NCBI GenBank assembly: GCA_037145635.1
Contig: JBBCXB010000006.1
Coordinates: forward strand, 124,001 to 188,000
From: JAATFS01 sp037145635
Lineage (GTDB): Bacteria; Pseudomonadota; Gammaproteobacteria; Xanthomonadales; Xanthomonadaceae
Direction: 5' to 3'
Length of the DNA: 64,000 nucleotides
Below, one piece after another: positions 45,321 through 55,000 of the stretch. The notes beneath the pieces were generated by a model. It saw only the letters and a list, made by a program, of their open reading frames with translations. It was not told where the DNA came from and ran no database searches. Numbering within the stretch: the stretch's first letter is position 1; each line of letters starts with the position of its first letter. The position numbers and the translations under genes are program-made.

Positions 45321-46067
45321 ATGAGCGGCCGCCTGCACGGCAAGCGCTGCCTGATCACCGCCGCCGGTGCCGGCATCGGCCGCGAGAGCGCGCTGGCCTG
45401 CGCGCGCGCCGGCGCGCAGGTGCTGGCCACCGACATCGACCCGGCCGCGCTGGCGGCACTGGCGGCCGAGTCCGAGGCGATCGTCCCGCACGTGCTGGAC
45501 GTCACCGACGCCGCGGCCATCGCCGCGCTGGTGGCCGCGCACGGCCCGTTCGACGTGCTGTTCAACTGCGCCGGCTACGTGCACCCGGGCAGCATCCTCG
45601 ACTGCGACGAAGCCGCGTGGCGGCGCTCGTTCGCGATCAACGTCGACGCGATGTACCACACCTGCCGCGCGGTGCTGCCGGGCATGCTGCAGCAGGGCGG
45701 CGGCAGCATCGTCAACATGTCCTCGGTGGCCTCCAGCATCAAGGGCGTGCCCAACCGCTTCGCCTACGGCGTGACCAAGGCCGCGGTGATCGGGCTGACC
45801 AAGGCCATCGCCGCCGACCACGTGGCCCAGGGCATCCGCTGCAACGCGATCTGTCCCGGCACCATCCGCACGCCGTCGCTGGCGCAGCGCGTGCAGGCGC
45901 TGGGCGGCGACGAACAGGCCGTCTGGAAGAGCTTCACCGACCGCCAGCCGATGGGGCGCCTCGGCGACCCGCGCGAGATCGCGCAGCTGGTGGTCTACCT
46001 GGCGTCAGACGAGGCCTCCTTCACCACCGGCCAGACCCACGTCATCGACGGCGGCTGGTCCAACTGA
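45321..46067 (+). CDS. 2-keto-3-deoxy-L-fuconate dehydrogenase (SDR)
   Basis: A 248-residue classical short-chain dehydrogenase. NAD binding is ITAAGAGIGRESALAC, the Asp adenine ligand is ATDID, the NAG motif appears as FNCAGYV, and the active site is Ser in NMSSVASS with Tyr-Lys in YGVTKAAVIG. It should oxidise 2-keto-3-deoxy-L-fuconate to the 2,4-diketo acid that the next gene product cleaves. GAGGTG at 45311-45316 sets the start. Confidence 0.9.
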   Translation: MSGRLHGKRCLITAAGAGIGRESALACARAGAQVLATDIDPAALAALAAESEAIVPHVLDVTDAAAIAALVAAHGPFDVLFNCAGYVHPGSILDCDEAAWRRSFAINVDAMYHTCRAVLPGMLQQGGGSIVNMSSVASSIKGVPNRFAYGVTKAAVIGLTKAIAADHVAQGIRCNAICPGTIRTPSLAQRVQALGGDEQAVWKSFTDRQPMGRLGDPREIAQLVVYLASDEASFTTGQTHVIDGGWSN

Positions 46068-46092
46068 TCCTCCATCCGCAAAGGAGCACCGC

Positions 46093-46950
46093 ATGAAACT
46101 CGTCCGCTTCGGCGAACCCGGCCGGGAACGCCCCGGCCTGATCGACGGCGACGGCCGCCTCCGCGACCTGTCCGGGGTGATCGACGACATCGCCGGCGAG
46201 CACCTGACCGACGCCGGCCTGGCGCGGCTGCGCGCGCTCGACGCGGCCTCGCTGCCGCGCGTGGACGGCCCGGTGCGCCACGGCGCGGCGGTCGGGCGCA
46301 TCGGCAAGTTCATCTGCGTCGGCCTCAACTATGCCGACCATGCCGCCGAGACCGGCGCCGCGGTGCCGGAGATGCCGATCCTGTTCATGAAGGCCACCAC
46401 CGCGGTCAGCGGCCCGGACGACGACGTGGTGATCCCGCGCGGTTCGGTCAAGACCGACTGGGAGGTGGAGCTGGGCGTGGTGATCGGCGACGTCGCGCGC
46501 GACGTGACGGTGGCCGAGGCGATGCGGCACGTGGCCGGCTACGCCGTGGTCAACGACCTGTCCGAGCGCGAGTTCCAGCTCGAGCACGGCGGCCAGTGGA
46601 TGAAGGGCAAGGGCTGCGACACCTTCGGCCCGATCGGCCCGTGGCTGGTCACCCGCGACGAGGTCGCCGACCCGCAGGCGCTGTCGATGTGGCTGGAGGT
46701 CAACGGCCACCGCTACCAGGACGGCAGCACCCGCACGATGGTGTTCGGCGTGGCCGAGCTGGTCAGCCACATCAGCCGCTACATGACGCTGATGCCCGGC
46801 GACGTGATCAGCACCGGCACCCCGCCCGGCGTGGGCCTGGGCCAGAAGCCGCCGGTCTACCTCAAGCCCGGCGACGTCGTCGAGCTCGGGATCGAGAGCC
46901 TGGGCCGCCAGCGCCAGCGCGTGGTCGCGCACCCGCGCGACGCGGCCTAG
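46093..46950 (+). CDS. 2,4-diketo-3-deoxy-L-fuconate hydrolase (FAH family)
   Basis: A 285-residue fumarylacetoacetate-hydrolase-fold enzyme cleaving the diketo acid to pyruvate and L-lactate. Metal ligands are in TDWEVELGVVIG (two Glu) and VVNDLSERE (Asp), and the family segment KGKGCDTFGPIGPWL is intact. Start ATG follows AAAGGAG. Its place between the dehydrogenase and dehydratase genes assigns the substrate; sequence alone would allow other diketo acids. Confidence 0.9.
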   Translation: MKLVRFGEPGRERPGLIDGDGRLRDLSGVIDDIAGEHLTDAGLARLRALDAASLPRVDGPVRHGAAVGRIGKFICVGLNYADHAAETGAAVPEMPILFMKATTAVSGPDDDVVIPRGSVKTDWEVELGVVIGDVARDVTVAEAMRHVAGYAVVNDLSEREFQLEHGGQWMKGKGCDTFGPIGPWLVTRDEVADPQALSMWLEVNGHRYQDGSTRTMVFGVAELVSHISRYMTLMPGDVISTGTPPGVGLGQKPPVYLKPGDVVELGIESLGRQRQRVVAHPRDAA

Positions 46951-46983
46951 CCCGCTCCCTCCTTCCCTACCGCCAGGACTTCC

Positions 46984-48303
46984 ATGAGCACCATCGTCGC
47001 CCTCGACACCCACGACGTCCGCTTCCCCACCTCGCGCGAGCTCGACGGCTCGGACGCGATGAACCCCGACCCGGACTATTCGGCGGCCTACCTGGTGCTG
47101 CGCACCGACGCCGCCGACGGCCTGGCCGGACACGGCCTGGTGTTCACCATCGGCCGCGGCAACGACGTGCAGGCCGCAGCGGTCGCCGCGCTGGCCGAGC
47201 ACGTGATCGGGCTGCGCGTGGAAGACGTGGTCGCCGACCTGGGCGGCTTCGCGCGCCGCCTCACCGACGACTCGCAGCTGCGCTGGCTCGGCCCGGAGAA
47301 GGGCGTGATGCACATGGCCATCGGCGCGGTGATCAACGCCGCCTGGGACCTGGCCGCGCGCCGGGCCGGCCTGCCGCTGTGGCGCTTCATCGCCGGGCTC
47401 ACGCCCAAGCAGCTGGTCGACACGATCGATTTCCGCTATCTCAGCGACGCGCTCACCCGCGAGCAGGCGCTGGCGCTGCTGCAGGCCGCCGCGCCGCACA
47501 AGGCCGAGCGCATCGACGCGCTGCTCGCCCAGGGCTACCCCGCCTACACCACCTCGCCCGGCTGGCTGGGTTACTCCGACGAGAAGCTGGTACGGCTGGC
47601 GCGCGAGGCGGTGGCCGACGGCTTCCGCACGATCAAGCTCAAGGTCGGCGCCGACGTGCAGGACGACGTGCGCCGCTGCCGCCTGGCGCGCGCGGCGATC
47701 GGCCCGGACATCGCGTTGGCGGTGGACGCCAACCAGCGCTGGGACGTGGGCCCGGCGATCGCCTGGATGCGCCAGCTGGCCGAGTTCGACATCGCCTGGA
47801 TCGAGGAGCCGACCAGCCCGGACGATGTGCTCGGCCATGCCGCGATCCGCCGCGGCATCGCGCCGGTGCCGGTGTCCACCGGCGAGCACACCCACAACCG
47901 GGTGATGTTCAAGCAGCTGCTGCAGGCCGGCGCGGTGGACCTGATCCAGATCGACGCCGCGCGCGTGGGCGGGGTCAACGAGAACTTGGCCATCCTGCTG
48001 CTGGCCGCCCGCTTCGGCGTGCGCGTGTTCCCGCATGCCGGCGGCGTGGGCCTGTGCGAACTGGTGCAGCACCTGGCGATGGCCGACTTCGTCGCGATCA
48101 CCGGCCGCATGGAGGACCGCGCCATCGAGTTCGTCGACCACCTGCACCAGCACTTCGTCGACCCGGTGCGGATCGCGCATGGCCGCTATCTCGCGCCCGC
48201 CGCACCCGGCTTCTCCGCCGAGATGGTGCCCGACGCGATCGCCGAGTTCCGCTATCCGGACGGCCGTTTCTGGGTGGCGGACCGGGCCGCGGCCGGCGCC
48301 TGA
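46984..48303 (+). CDS. L-fuconate dehydratase (enolase superfamily)
   Basis: A 439-residue mandelate-racemase-group enzyme removing water from L-fuconate to give 2-keto-3-deoxy-L-fuconate. The KxK motif IKLKVGAD places the catalytic Lys at 220, and the general acid-base His falls at 351 (FPHAGG). These are the same numbers as in the characterised Xanthomonas campestris enzyme. Metal ligands are AVDAN, WIEEPTSPDD and STGEHTHNR. Last plus-strand gene of the fucose operon; convergent with the mutarotase gene. Confidence 0.95.
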   Translation: MSTIVALDTHDVRFPTSRELDGSDAMNPDPDYSAAYLVLRTDAADGLAGHGLVFTIGRGNDVQAAAVAALAEHVIGLRVEDVVADLGGFARRLTDDSQLRWLGPEKGVMHMAIGAVINAAWDLAARRAGLPLWRFIAGLTPKQLVDTIDFRYLSDALTREQALALLQAAAPHKAERIDALLAQGYPAYTTSPGWLGYSDEKLVRLAREAVADGFRTIKLKVGADVQDDVRRCRLARAAIGPDIALAVDANQRWDVGPAIAWMRQLAEFDIAWIEEPTSPDDVLGHAAIRRGIAPVPVSTGEHTHNRVMFKQLLQAGAVDLIQIDAARVGGVNENLAILLLAARFGVRVFPHAGGVGLCELVQHLAMADFVAITGRMEDRAIEFVDHLHQHFVDPVRIAHGRYLAPAAPGFSAEMVPDAIAEFRYPDGRFWVADRAAAGA

Positions 48304-48325
48304 CGCCCGCCGCAACGCGCGGCGT

Positions 48326-48688
48326 TCAGCGCGTTCCGGCCGCCGGTGACGCGCCGAGCGCGAACAGCCGCGTGGCCGCGCGCCACTTCTCGCCGGGCGC
48401 CGCGCCCGGCAGCGGCTTCTGGAAGCGCCACATCAACGCTTCCCACGCCTGTATCCGCGGATCGGCGGCATCGGCCGCGGCCTTGGCCGCGGGATCGTAG
48501 TCGTCGGCGACCTGCATCAGCATCACCAGGCGGTCGCCGCTGCGGAAGATCTCCAGCTCGTGGATGCCGGCCGCGCGCAGCGAGGCCACCACCTCCGGCC
48601 AGATCGTGTCCGGCCGGTGCCAGCGCTCGTACTCGGCGATCAGCGCGGGGTCGTCGTGCAGGTCCAGCACGTGGCACAGGGTCTGCAT
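48326..48688 (-). CDS. L-rhamnose/L-fucose mutarotase family protein
   Basis: A 120-residue RhaM-like ferredoxin-fold protein equilibrating sugar anomers. The core LIAEYERWHRPDTIWPEVVASLRAAGIHELEIFR and WEALMWRFQKPLPG matches RhaM. In this operon the substrate is likely L-fucose. It follows fucP with only three bases between, so import and anomer exchange are made together. Confidence 0.88.
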   Translation of the reverse strand: MQTLCHVLDLHDDPALIAEYERWHRPDTIWPEVVASLRAAGIHELEIFRSGDRLVMLMQVADDYDPAAKAAADAADPRIQAWEALMWRFQKPLPGAAPGEKWRAATRLFALGASPAAGTR

Positions 48689-48691
48689 CGC

Positions 48692-49990
48692 TCAGCTCCG
48701 CAGCGGGGGGGCCGCGCGCAGCGCGAACGCCAGGATGACCGCGAAGCACAGCCCCGGCACCGCCATCGCCCAGTGGATGCCGGCGTGGTCGGAGACCGCG
48801 CCCATCAGCGCGGTCAGCAGCGCGCCGCCGATGATGGCCATCACCAGCAGCGACGCGCCGAGCTTGCGTTCGTCGTCGCCCAGCCCTTCCAGCCCGAGCG
48901 CGAAGATCGTCGGGAACATCACCGACATGAACAGGCTGGCGGCCACCAGCGCGTAGAGCCCGGTCCATCCCGGCAGCAGCGCGGCCACCGCGCACAGCAG
49001 CAGGTTGACCAGCGCGAAGCCGCCGAGCAGGCGGGCCGGCGCCACGAAGCGCAGCAGCGCGGTGCCGAGGAAGCGGCCGGCCATGAACAGCACCAGCGAC
49101 AGCGTGAGGTAGCCGGCCGCGGTCTTCTCCGGGGTGCCGGGCACCGCGTCCTGCAGGTAGCGGATCAGATAGCTCCAGATGCCGACCTGGGCGCCGACGT
49201 AGAAGAACTGCGCCACCACCGCGAACACGAAGCGGCGATGCCGCCACAGGTCGCGGAAGCGCGCGCGGCCGGGGGGCGACGCGGCCGCGTGCGCGTCCGC
49301 CGCCACCGTGGTCGCCGGGAAGCGCACCAGCGCGATCGCCAGCGCCCACACCAGCACCACCGCGCCGATCACCAGGTAGGGCACCTGCACTGCCGCCGAC
49401 TCGGTGGCGAGGAAGGCCGCGCGTGCGGCCGGGTCCATCGCCGCCAGCGCCGCCGGGGTGTGCTCCACCCCGGAGAAGATGAAATGCTGGCCGATCAGCA
49501 CCCCGCTGATCGACCCCAGCGGGTTGAAGGCCTGCGCCAGGTTGAGCCGGCGCGCCGCGCCCTCGGCCGGCCCCAGCACGGTGACCAGCGGGTTGGCGGT
49601 GGTCTCCAGGAACGCCAGGCCGCTGGCGATCACGAACAGCGCCAGCAGGAACAGCCCGTAGGCATGCACCTGCGCCGCCGGGTAGAACAGCAAGGCGCCG
49701 GCCGCGTACAGCAGCAGGCCCAGCACCACGGCCGCCTTGTAGCTGTAGCGGCGCATGAAGATCGCCGCCGGCATCGCGAACACGAAGTAGCCCAGGTAGA
49801 ACGCGCTCTGGACCAGCCCGGCCTGCAGGTCGGTCAGCTCGAAGGCCTTCTTGAACTGCTTGATCAGGATGTCGTTGAGGTTGTTCGCCATGCCCCAGAG
49901 GAAGAACAGGCTGACGATCAGCACCAGGGGAACCAGGGCCGTGCGTGCCAGGGCGCTGCGCGCGACCGTGGCGTCGTTGCTGTAGTGCAT
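48692..49990 (-). CDS. fucP: L-fucose:H+ symporter
   Basis: A 432-residue, 12-span MFS permease of the FucP type. Signatures are LFFLWGMANNLNDILIKQFKKAF (membrane helix 1), SGLAFLETTANPLVTVLGP and NLAQAFNPLGSISGVLIG. The ATG at 49990 (MHYSNDATVA) is preferred over a longer in-frame start because that extension lacks any helix. Divergent from iclR with an operator-like motif between. Confidence 0.92.
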   Translation of the reverse strand: MHYSNDATVARSALARTALVPLVLIVSLFFLWGMANNLNDILIKQFKKAFELTDLQAGLVQSAFYLGYFVFAMPAAIFMRRYSYKAAVVLGLLLYAAGALLFYPAAQVHAYGLFLLALFVIASGLAFLETTANPLVTVLGPAEGAARRLNLAQAFNPLGSISGVLIGQHFIFSGVEHTPAALAAMDPAARAAFLATESAAVQVPYLVIGAVVLVWALAIALVRFPATTVAADAHAAASPPGRARFRDLWRHRRFVFAVVAQFFYVGAQVGIWSYLIRYLQDAVPGTPEKTAAGYLTLSLVLFMAGRFLGTALLRFVAPARLLGGFALVNLLLCAVAALLPGWTGLYALVAASLFMSVMFPTIFALGLEGLGDDERKLGASLLVMAIIGGALLTALMGAVSDHAGIHWAMAVPGLCFAVILAFALRAAPPLRS

Positions 49991-50078
49991 GCGGCCCACC
50001 CCTCCCAAGGTCTGCTGCGCTGCTGCGGGTTGTCGCCGGAGCGTACTGGCCCCGGCGACTTCATGCAAATATAAAATC

Positions 50079-50094
50079 TTTGTTCATATCTGCA
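50079..50094 (+). promoter_or_regulatory. Operator-like motif between fucP and iclR
   Basis: TTTGTTCATATCTGCA in an AT-rich stretch (tgcaaatataaaatc lies just before it) between the divergent genes. Shared with the fucose operon upstream region. Confidence 0.5.
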
Positions 50095-50158
50095 CGGTCC
50101 AGCCGGCCATCGGTTGCTTGTACGCTATCGGGCCGGACTCCCTACCCCCGTGCCACGG

Positions 50159-50929
50159 ATGAGCCTTCCCCCTCCCGCCAAGTACCGCGCGCCCGCCCTG
50201 GACAAGGGCCTGGACATCCTCGAACTGCTGGCCCGCGACCCGCGGCCGCAGAGCATGGGCGAGATCTCGCAGGGCATCGGCCGCTCGCGCGGGGAAATCT
50301 TCCGCATGCTGCAGGTGCTGGAGGAGCGCGGCTATCTCACCCGCGACGCCGAGGGCGGCTACGTGCTCACCCACCGGCTGTTCATGCTCGGCATGCAGCA
50401 GCCGCAGGTGCAGAACGTCACCGAGGCCGCGCTGCCGGTGATGCGGCGGCTGGCCGACGAGATCTGCCAGCCCTGCCACCTGGTCGCCCCGTCGGAGGAC
50501 CAGATCGTGGTGATCGCGCAGATGGACGTGCCCAGCGACCTCGGCCTGGTGGTGCGCCCGGGGCATCGCCGCCCGCTGGCGCATTCGACCTCCGGGCTGG
50601 TGCTGTTCGCGTTCCAGCAGCCGGACGTGCAGGCGCGCTGGCTGGACCTGCTCGACGCCGGCGCCGTGCCCTACGACCGCGACGCGTTCGTGCAGGCGGC
50701 GCAGCGTGCCCATCGCGACGGCCATGCGATGCAGGCCAGCGAGGCGGTGGTCGGCGTGGTCGACCTCACCGCGCCGATCCTGCAGCACGGCAGCGCGACC
50801 TACACGCTGACCGTGCCCTTCATCGAGCGCCGCCCCGAGATCGTCGGCGCGTCCGCGGCGCTGGAGGCGGTGTGCGCGGCGGCCGCCACGATCTCGCAGG
50901 CCCTGATGTACGGCCCGCCGCGGGCCTGA
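50159..50929 (+). CDS. IclR-family regulator of the L-fucose genes
   Basis: A 256-residue IclR-type regulator. It has the winged helix at 10-70 (LDKGLDILELLARDPRPQSMGEISQGIGRSRGEIFRMLQVL) and the ligand-binding domain, with LAHSTSGLVLFAFQ and the C-terminal VPFIERR segment. It is divergent from fucP. IclR proteins usually repress until a substrate or intermediate binds. The ATG at 50159 begins just before the HTH. Confidence 0.88.
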   Translation: MSLPPPAKYRAPALDKGLDILELLARDPRPQSMGEISQGIGRSRGEIFRMLQVLEERGYLTRDAEGGYVLTHRLFMLGMQQPQVQNVTEAALPVMRRLADEICQPCHLVAPSEDQIVVIAQMDVPSDLGLVVRPGHRRPLAHSTSGLVLFAFQQPDVQARWLDLLDAGAVPYDRDAFVQAAQRAHRDGHAMQASEAVVGVVDLTAPILQHGSATYTLTVPFIERRPEIVGASAALEAVCAAAATISQALMYGPPRA

Positions 50930-51118
50930 GCCGGGCCCATCGTGCGGGCCTGCGTGGCGGGCGATGCCGCGCGCCTGCGGAGCGCCGGTGCATGCGCCGG
51001 CGGACCGGACCTGCAACGCCCGCACCAGCCACGCCGCAGGATCGCTACCGCCGGCGCGCGGGCGTGCACCCGGACACGTGCCCGGGACCTCCGCGTGGCG
51101 GCGCCGGCACGCGTCCTG

Positions 51119-51132
51119 ATAGCCACGGCTAT
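51119..51132. promoter_or_regulatory. MntR-type binding site upstream of mntP
   Basis: The palindrome ATAGC-CACG-GCTAT equals the core of enterobacterial MntR boxes (ATAGC-N4-GCTAT). It lies about 60 bases upstream of the -10 element, a position from which MntR activates mntP in E. coli. Confidence 0.6.
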
Positions 51133-51187
51133 AAAGATACGACCGACCTTCGCGTGCGTCCGCAGCGGTTTTCAAGGGGTTTTCCGC

Positions 51188-51196
51188 TGTTACACT
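51188..51196 (+). promoter_or_regulatory. Extended -10 promoter of mntP
   Basis: TGTTACACT is an extended -10 (TGnTACACT). The -35 is weak (TTTTCA, 16 bases upstream). The start would fall at about 51202, just at the first base of the riboswitch. Confidence 0.5.
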
Positions 51197-51201
51197 GCGC
51201 G

Positions 51202-51362
51202 CCCCTTGGGGAGTAGCCTGCTTCCAGCGATGGAAGCGCCCGCATCAACATGCTCGGCCAGTGCGCCGTGGTGCGGGTAGCCAGTCCGGTTGGCGAGACC
51301 AGCGGCATGCGTGCGCAACGAAGGTTGGGCGCGGGCGCATGTCGTTGCCGCCGCGCCCGACC
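51202..51362 (+). ncRNA. yybP-ykoY manganese riboswitch
   Basis: The leader opens with CCTTGGGGAGTAGCC, the highly conserved 5' element of yybP-ykoY RNAs. The facing internal-loop element GGCGAGACCAGCGGC lies 80 bases later. Between them lie variable paired arms (cttccagcga/tggaag and gcatcaacatgc). Mn2+ binding switches on mntP in E. coli and other bacteria. The last part (51323-51334 with 51351-51362) forms a 12-bp helix ending 11 bases before the mntP start, probably the expression platform. Confidence 0.9.
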
Positions 51363-51373
51363 TGAGAAACTCC

Positions 51374-51952
51374 ATGTCCCCCCTTTCCATCCTCCTGATC
51401 GGCATCGCGATGTCGACCGACGCGTTCGCCGCTGCCATCGGCAAGGGCGCAGCGATGCGGCGTCCGCGCTGGCGCGACGCCCTGCGCGCCGGCCTGGTGT
51501 TCGGCTGCATCGAGGCGATCACGCCGGTGATCGGCTGGCTGCTGGGTCGCGCCGCCTCCAGCTATGTCGAGACCTTCGACCACTGGATCGCGTTCGGCCT
51601 GCTCAGCGCGCTGGGCCTGCACATGATCGTCGCCGGCCTGCGCGCCAACGGCGAGCCCGAGGACGAGGCCGCCAAGCCCGCCCGCCATGGCCTGCTGGCG
51701 CTGGCCACCACCGGCTTCGCCACCAGCATCGACGCGATGGCGGTGGGCGTGAGCCTGGCGTTCCTGGACGTGCACATCGGCGTGGTCGCCACGGTGATCG
51801 GCCTGTGCACCCTGGCGATGGTCACCGCCGGCATCATGCTCGGCCGCGCCCTCGGTGCGCTGATCGGCAAGCGTGCCGAGATGCTCGGCGGCCTGATCCT
51901 GATCATCGTCGGCAGCACCATTCTCTACGAGCACCTGCACGGGGTGGCGTAA
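51374..51952 (+). CDS. mntP: Manganese efflux pump MntP
   Basis: A 192-residue, six-span inner-membrane Mn2+ exporter. Paired internal repeats carry the acidic metal-site motifs AMSTDAFAAAIGKG and GFATSIDAMAVGVSLAF. The start MSPLSILLIGIAMSTDAFA is the family norm. The upstream in-frame region is the riboswitch, not coding. It is convergent with the CrbS-like gene. Confidence 0.95.
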   Translation: MSPLSILLIGIAMSTDAFAAAIGKGAAMRRPRWRDALRAGLVFGCIEAITPVIGWLLGRAASSYVETFDHWIAFGLLSALGLHMIVAGLRANGEPEDEAAKPARHGLLALATTGFATSIDAMAVGVSLAFLDVHIGVVATVIGLCTLAMVTAGIMLGRALGALIGKRAEMLGGLILIIVGSTILYEHLHGVA

Positions 51953-51957
51953 CTGGC

Positions 51958-51991
51958 AGGAATGGGGAAAATCAGGAATCAGGAATGGATG
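51958..51991. repeat. GGGAATCGGG-type repeat, copy 5
   Basis: The run aggaatggggaaaatcagga and onward lies just after the mntP stop, inverted relative to copy 6. Confidence 0.6.
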
Positions 51992-52053
51992 GGTGCCCGC
52001 ATGCCGATCGGCCGGACTTCCCCGTTCCCGCCCCCATGTTCCCCGCTACGCTC

Positions 52054-52083
52054 CTACGATTCCCCGCTCCCCGCTCCCGATTC
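52054..52083. repeat. GGGAATCGGG-type repeat, copy 6 (inside crbS 3' end)
   Basis: ctacgattccccgctccccg and the bases after it encode the last residues and stop codon of the kinase, inverted to copy 5. Confidence 0.6.
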
Positions 52084-55000
52084 CCGCACCCGCAACGGAT
52101 CGTGGAAGGCGCTGAGGAACGCCCGCAGCGAGGCCGGCTTGACCGGCTTGGTCAGCAACCGGTAGCCGCGCTCGCGCGCCAGCTGCTTGAGCTCGTCGCG
52201 GCCGTCGGCGGTGAGCAGCGCGCCGGGCACCTGGCGCTGCGCGCGCGCGTTCAGCGCCTCCAGCGTATCCAGCCCGTCCAGCCGGTCGTGCAGGTGGTAG
52301 TCCACCAGCAGCACGTCGGGCCGGGCCTGCATCCGCTCCAGCGCCTGGTCCACGGTGCTGGCGGAGATCACCTCCACCTGCCAGCGCCCCAGCAGCGCCC
52401 GCATGCCGTCGAGGATCTCCTGGTCGTTGTCCACGCACAGCACCCGCAGGCCCACCAGCGAGTCGCCGCTGCTGAGCGCGCGTGACGGGGCCGCGGGCAC
52501 CGCACGCGCGACCGCTGCCACGCGCGGCAGCAGGATCGAGAACATGCTGCCCTTGCCGACCTGGCTGCGCGCGCTCAGGCCGTGGTCGAGCAGGCGCGAG
52601 ATGCGCTGGCAGATCGACAGGCCCAGCCCCAGTCCCTGCTCGCCCCAGTCGAACGGCTGCTGGTAGCGGTGGAACTCCTCGAAGATCTGCCGCATGTGGT
52701 GCTCGGGGATGCCCGGGCCGGTATCCCACACCTGCAGCTCGACCTCGTCGCCGCGACCGCGGAGGCCGAGCACGATCCGGCCCTGGCGGGTGTAGCGCAG
52801 CGCGTTGGCGATGAAGTTCTGCATCACCCGGCGCAGCAGCCGGCGGTCACTGCGCACCCACAGCGGGCGCGCGTGCACGTGCAGGCGCAGGCCGCGGCCG
52901 GCGGCGACCGGCGCGTACTGCGCGGCCAGTTCCTGCATCAGCGCGCTGGCCTCGAAGGTCTCGAGCGTGGGACGCAGGCCGCCGGCATCCAGGCGCGACA
53001 CGTCGAGCAGGCCGTCCAGCAGTTCCTCGGCGGCGCGCAGCGACGCGTCGACGCGCTCGGCCAGGTGGCGCTGCTCCTCGTTGTCGTGGTGGCTGTCGCG
53101 CAGCGCCGAGGCGAACAGGCGCGCGGCATTGAGCGGCTGCAGCACGTCGTGGCTGATCGCCGCCAGGAAGCGGGTCTTGGACTGCTGCGCCACCTCGGCC
53201 TCGTGCGAGCGCTCGGCCACGCGCTGCTCCAGGGTCTCGTTGGCCTCCAGCAGCGCCAGTTCGGCGCGCTTGTAGTCGGTGATGTCGTTGTAGCTGGTGA
53301 CGTAGCCGCCGCCCGGCAGCGCCTGGCCACGCATCTCGATGACCTTGCCGTCGCTGCGGGTGCGCTCGAACACGTGCGGCGAGCCGGCGCGCATGTGGCG
53401 GATGCGGCGGTCGATCTGGTCCTCGACGTCGCCGTCGCCCAGCTCGCCGCGCTCGGCGTTGTAGCGGATCAGGTCGGCCACCGGGCGGCCCACGTAGAGC
53501 ATGCCATCGGGGTAGCCGAACAGCTGCTGGTAGCGGCGGTTCCAGGCGGTCAGGCGCATGTCCGGGTCGACCACGCTGACCGCGGCGCTGATGTTCTCCA
53601 GCGTGGTGGACAGGATCTCGCGGTTGAAGCGCAGCTCCTGGCCGGCCTCGTCCAGCACCGCCACCACCTCGCCCAGCTCCATGCCCGAACCGCGCAGCAG
53701 GCTGGTCAGCACCAGCCGCGCCGAGGCCGCGCCGATCGAGGCCGCCAGCAGGCGCTCGGTGAACTGCACCCAGGCACGGTCGGCGACGGCGTTGGACTGC
53801 AGGTCGCGCCCCATCAGCTGGGCGTGCTCGACGAAGGCGCGGTGGGCATGGCGCTCGCCGACCACGCGCTCGGCCAGCACCAGCAGGTCGGCCAGGTGCA
53901 CGTGGCCGGGCCACTCGCCGGCCACCGCCGGGCGCTGCGAGTACGGGTCCAGGAACGGCACCGCGCGCAGGCGCTCGTCCACGCCGGGGCGCCAGCGCGC
54001 GGACACGATCATCATCGCGCCCACGTTCACCAGCAGCGACCAGAACGTGCCGTGCGCCAGCGGGTCCCAGCCGCTCATGCCGAACAGCTGCTGCGGCCGC
54101 AGCCAGGAAATCCCGAACGGGCCGTCCACCAGCCAGCCGGCGTCCAGCCAGCCGGCACGGGTCATCACCGGCAGCATCAGCGTGTAGAGCCAGGTGGCGA
54201 AGCCCAGCAGCATGCCGGCCTCCACGCCGCGGCGGCTGGCGCCGCGCCAGTACAGCCCGCCGATCACGCCCGGCGCGAACTGCGCGACCGCGGCGAACGC
54301 CATCAGCCCGTACGAGGCCAGGCTGCTGTCGTTGGCGGAGCTGCGGTAGTAGCCGTAGGCGATCACCGCCAGCAGCAGGATCGCCGCGCGGCGGATCCAC
54401 AGCACGCGGTCGGCGGCGGCGGCGCGGCCGCCGCCGCGGCGCAGCAGCACCGGCATCACCAGGTCGTTGCTGACCATCGTCGCCAGCGCGATCGAGGCCA
54501 CGATCACCATGCCGGTGGCGGCGGAAAAACCGCCCACGTAGGCCACCAGCGCCAGCGCCGTATTGCCCTCGGCCAGCGGCAGCGCCAGCACCATCGCGTC
54601 GTCGGCCACCGGGCTGGCGCCGCCGAACAGCGCGCGGCCGGCCGAGGCGATCGGCACCACCATCGCCGAGATCAGCACCAGGTAGCCACCGAACAGCCAG
54701 CGCGCGCGGCGGATGTCGCCGATGTCGCTGCACTCCACCACCGCCACGTGGAACTGCCGCGGCAGGCAGACGATCGCCAGGAAGCTGAGCAGGGTCTGCG
54801 AGATGAAGCCGACCGACGGCGTGTGCTCGAGCAGCGTACGCGCCGAATCGACGATGCGCAGCTGGTGGTCGCCCAGCCAGATCCAGGCGAACAGCCCCAC
54901 CGCCACCATCGCCACCAGCTTGATCACCGACTCCAGCGCGATCGCCAGCATCATGCCGTGGTGGTGCTCGGTGGCGTCGGCCTGGCGGGTGCCGAACAAC

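Larger units (their letters stand above)
50930..51373. other. Gap before mntP: MntR box, promoter and riboswitch
   Basis: No gene is seen. The first 180 bases are featureless GC-rich DNA; the rest holds the MntR-type box, an extended -10 promoter and the yybP-ykoY leader given separately. Confidence 0.7.
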
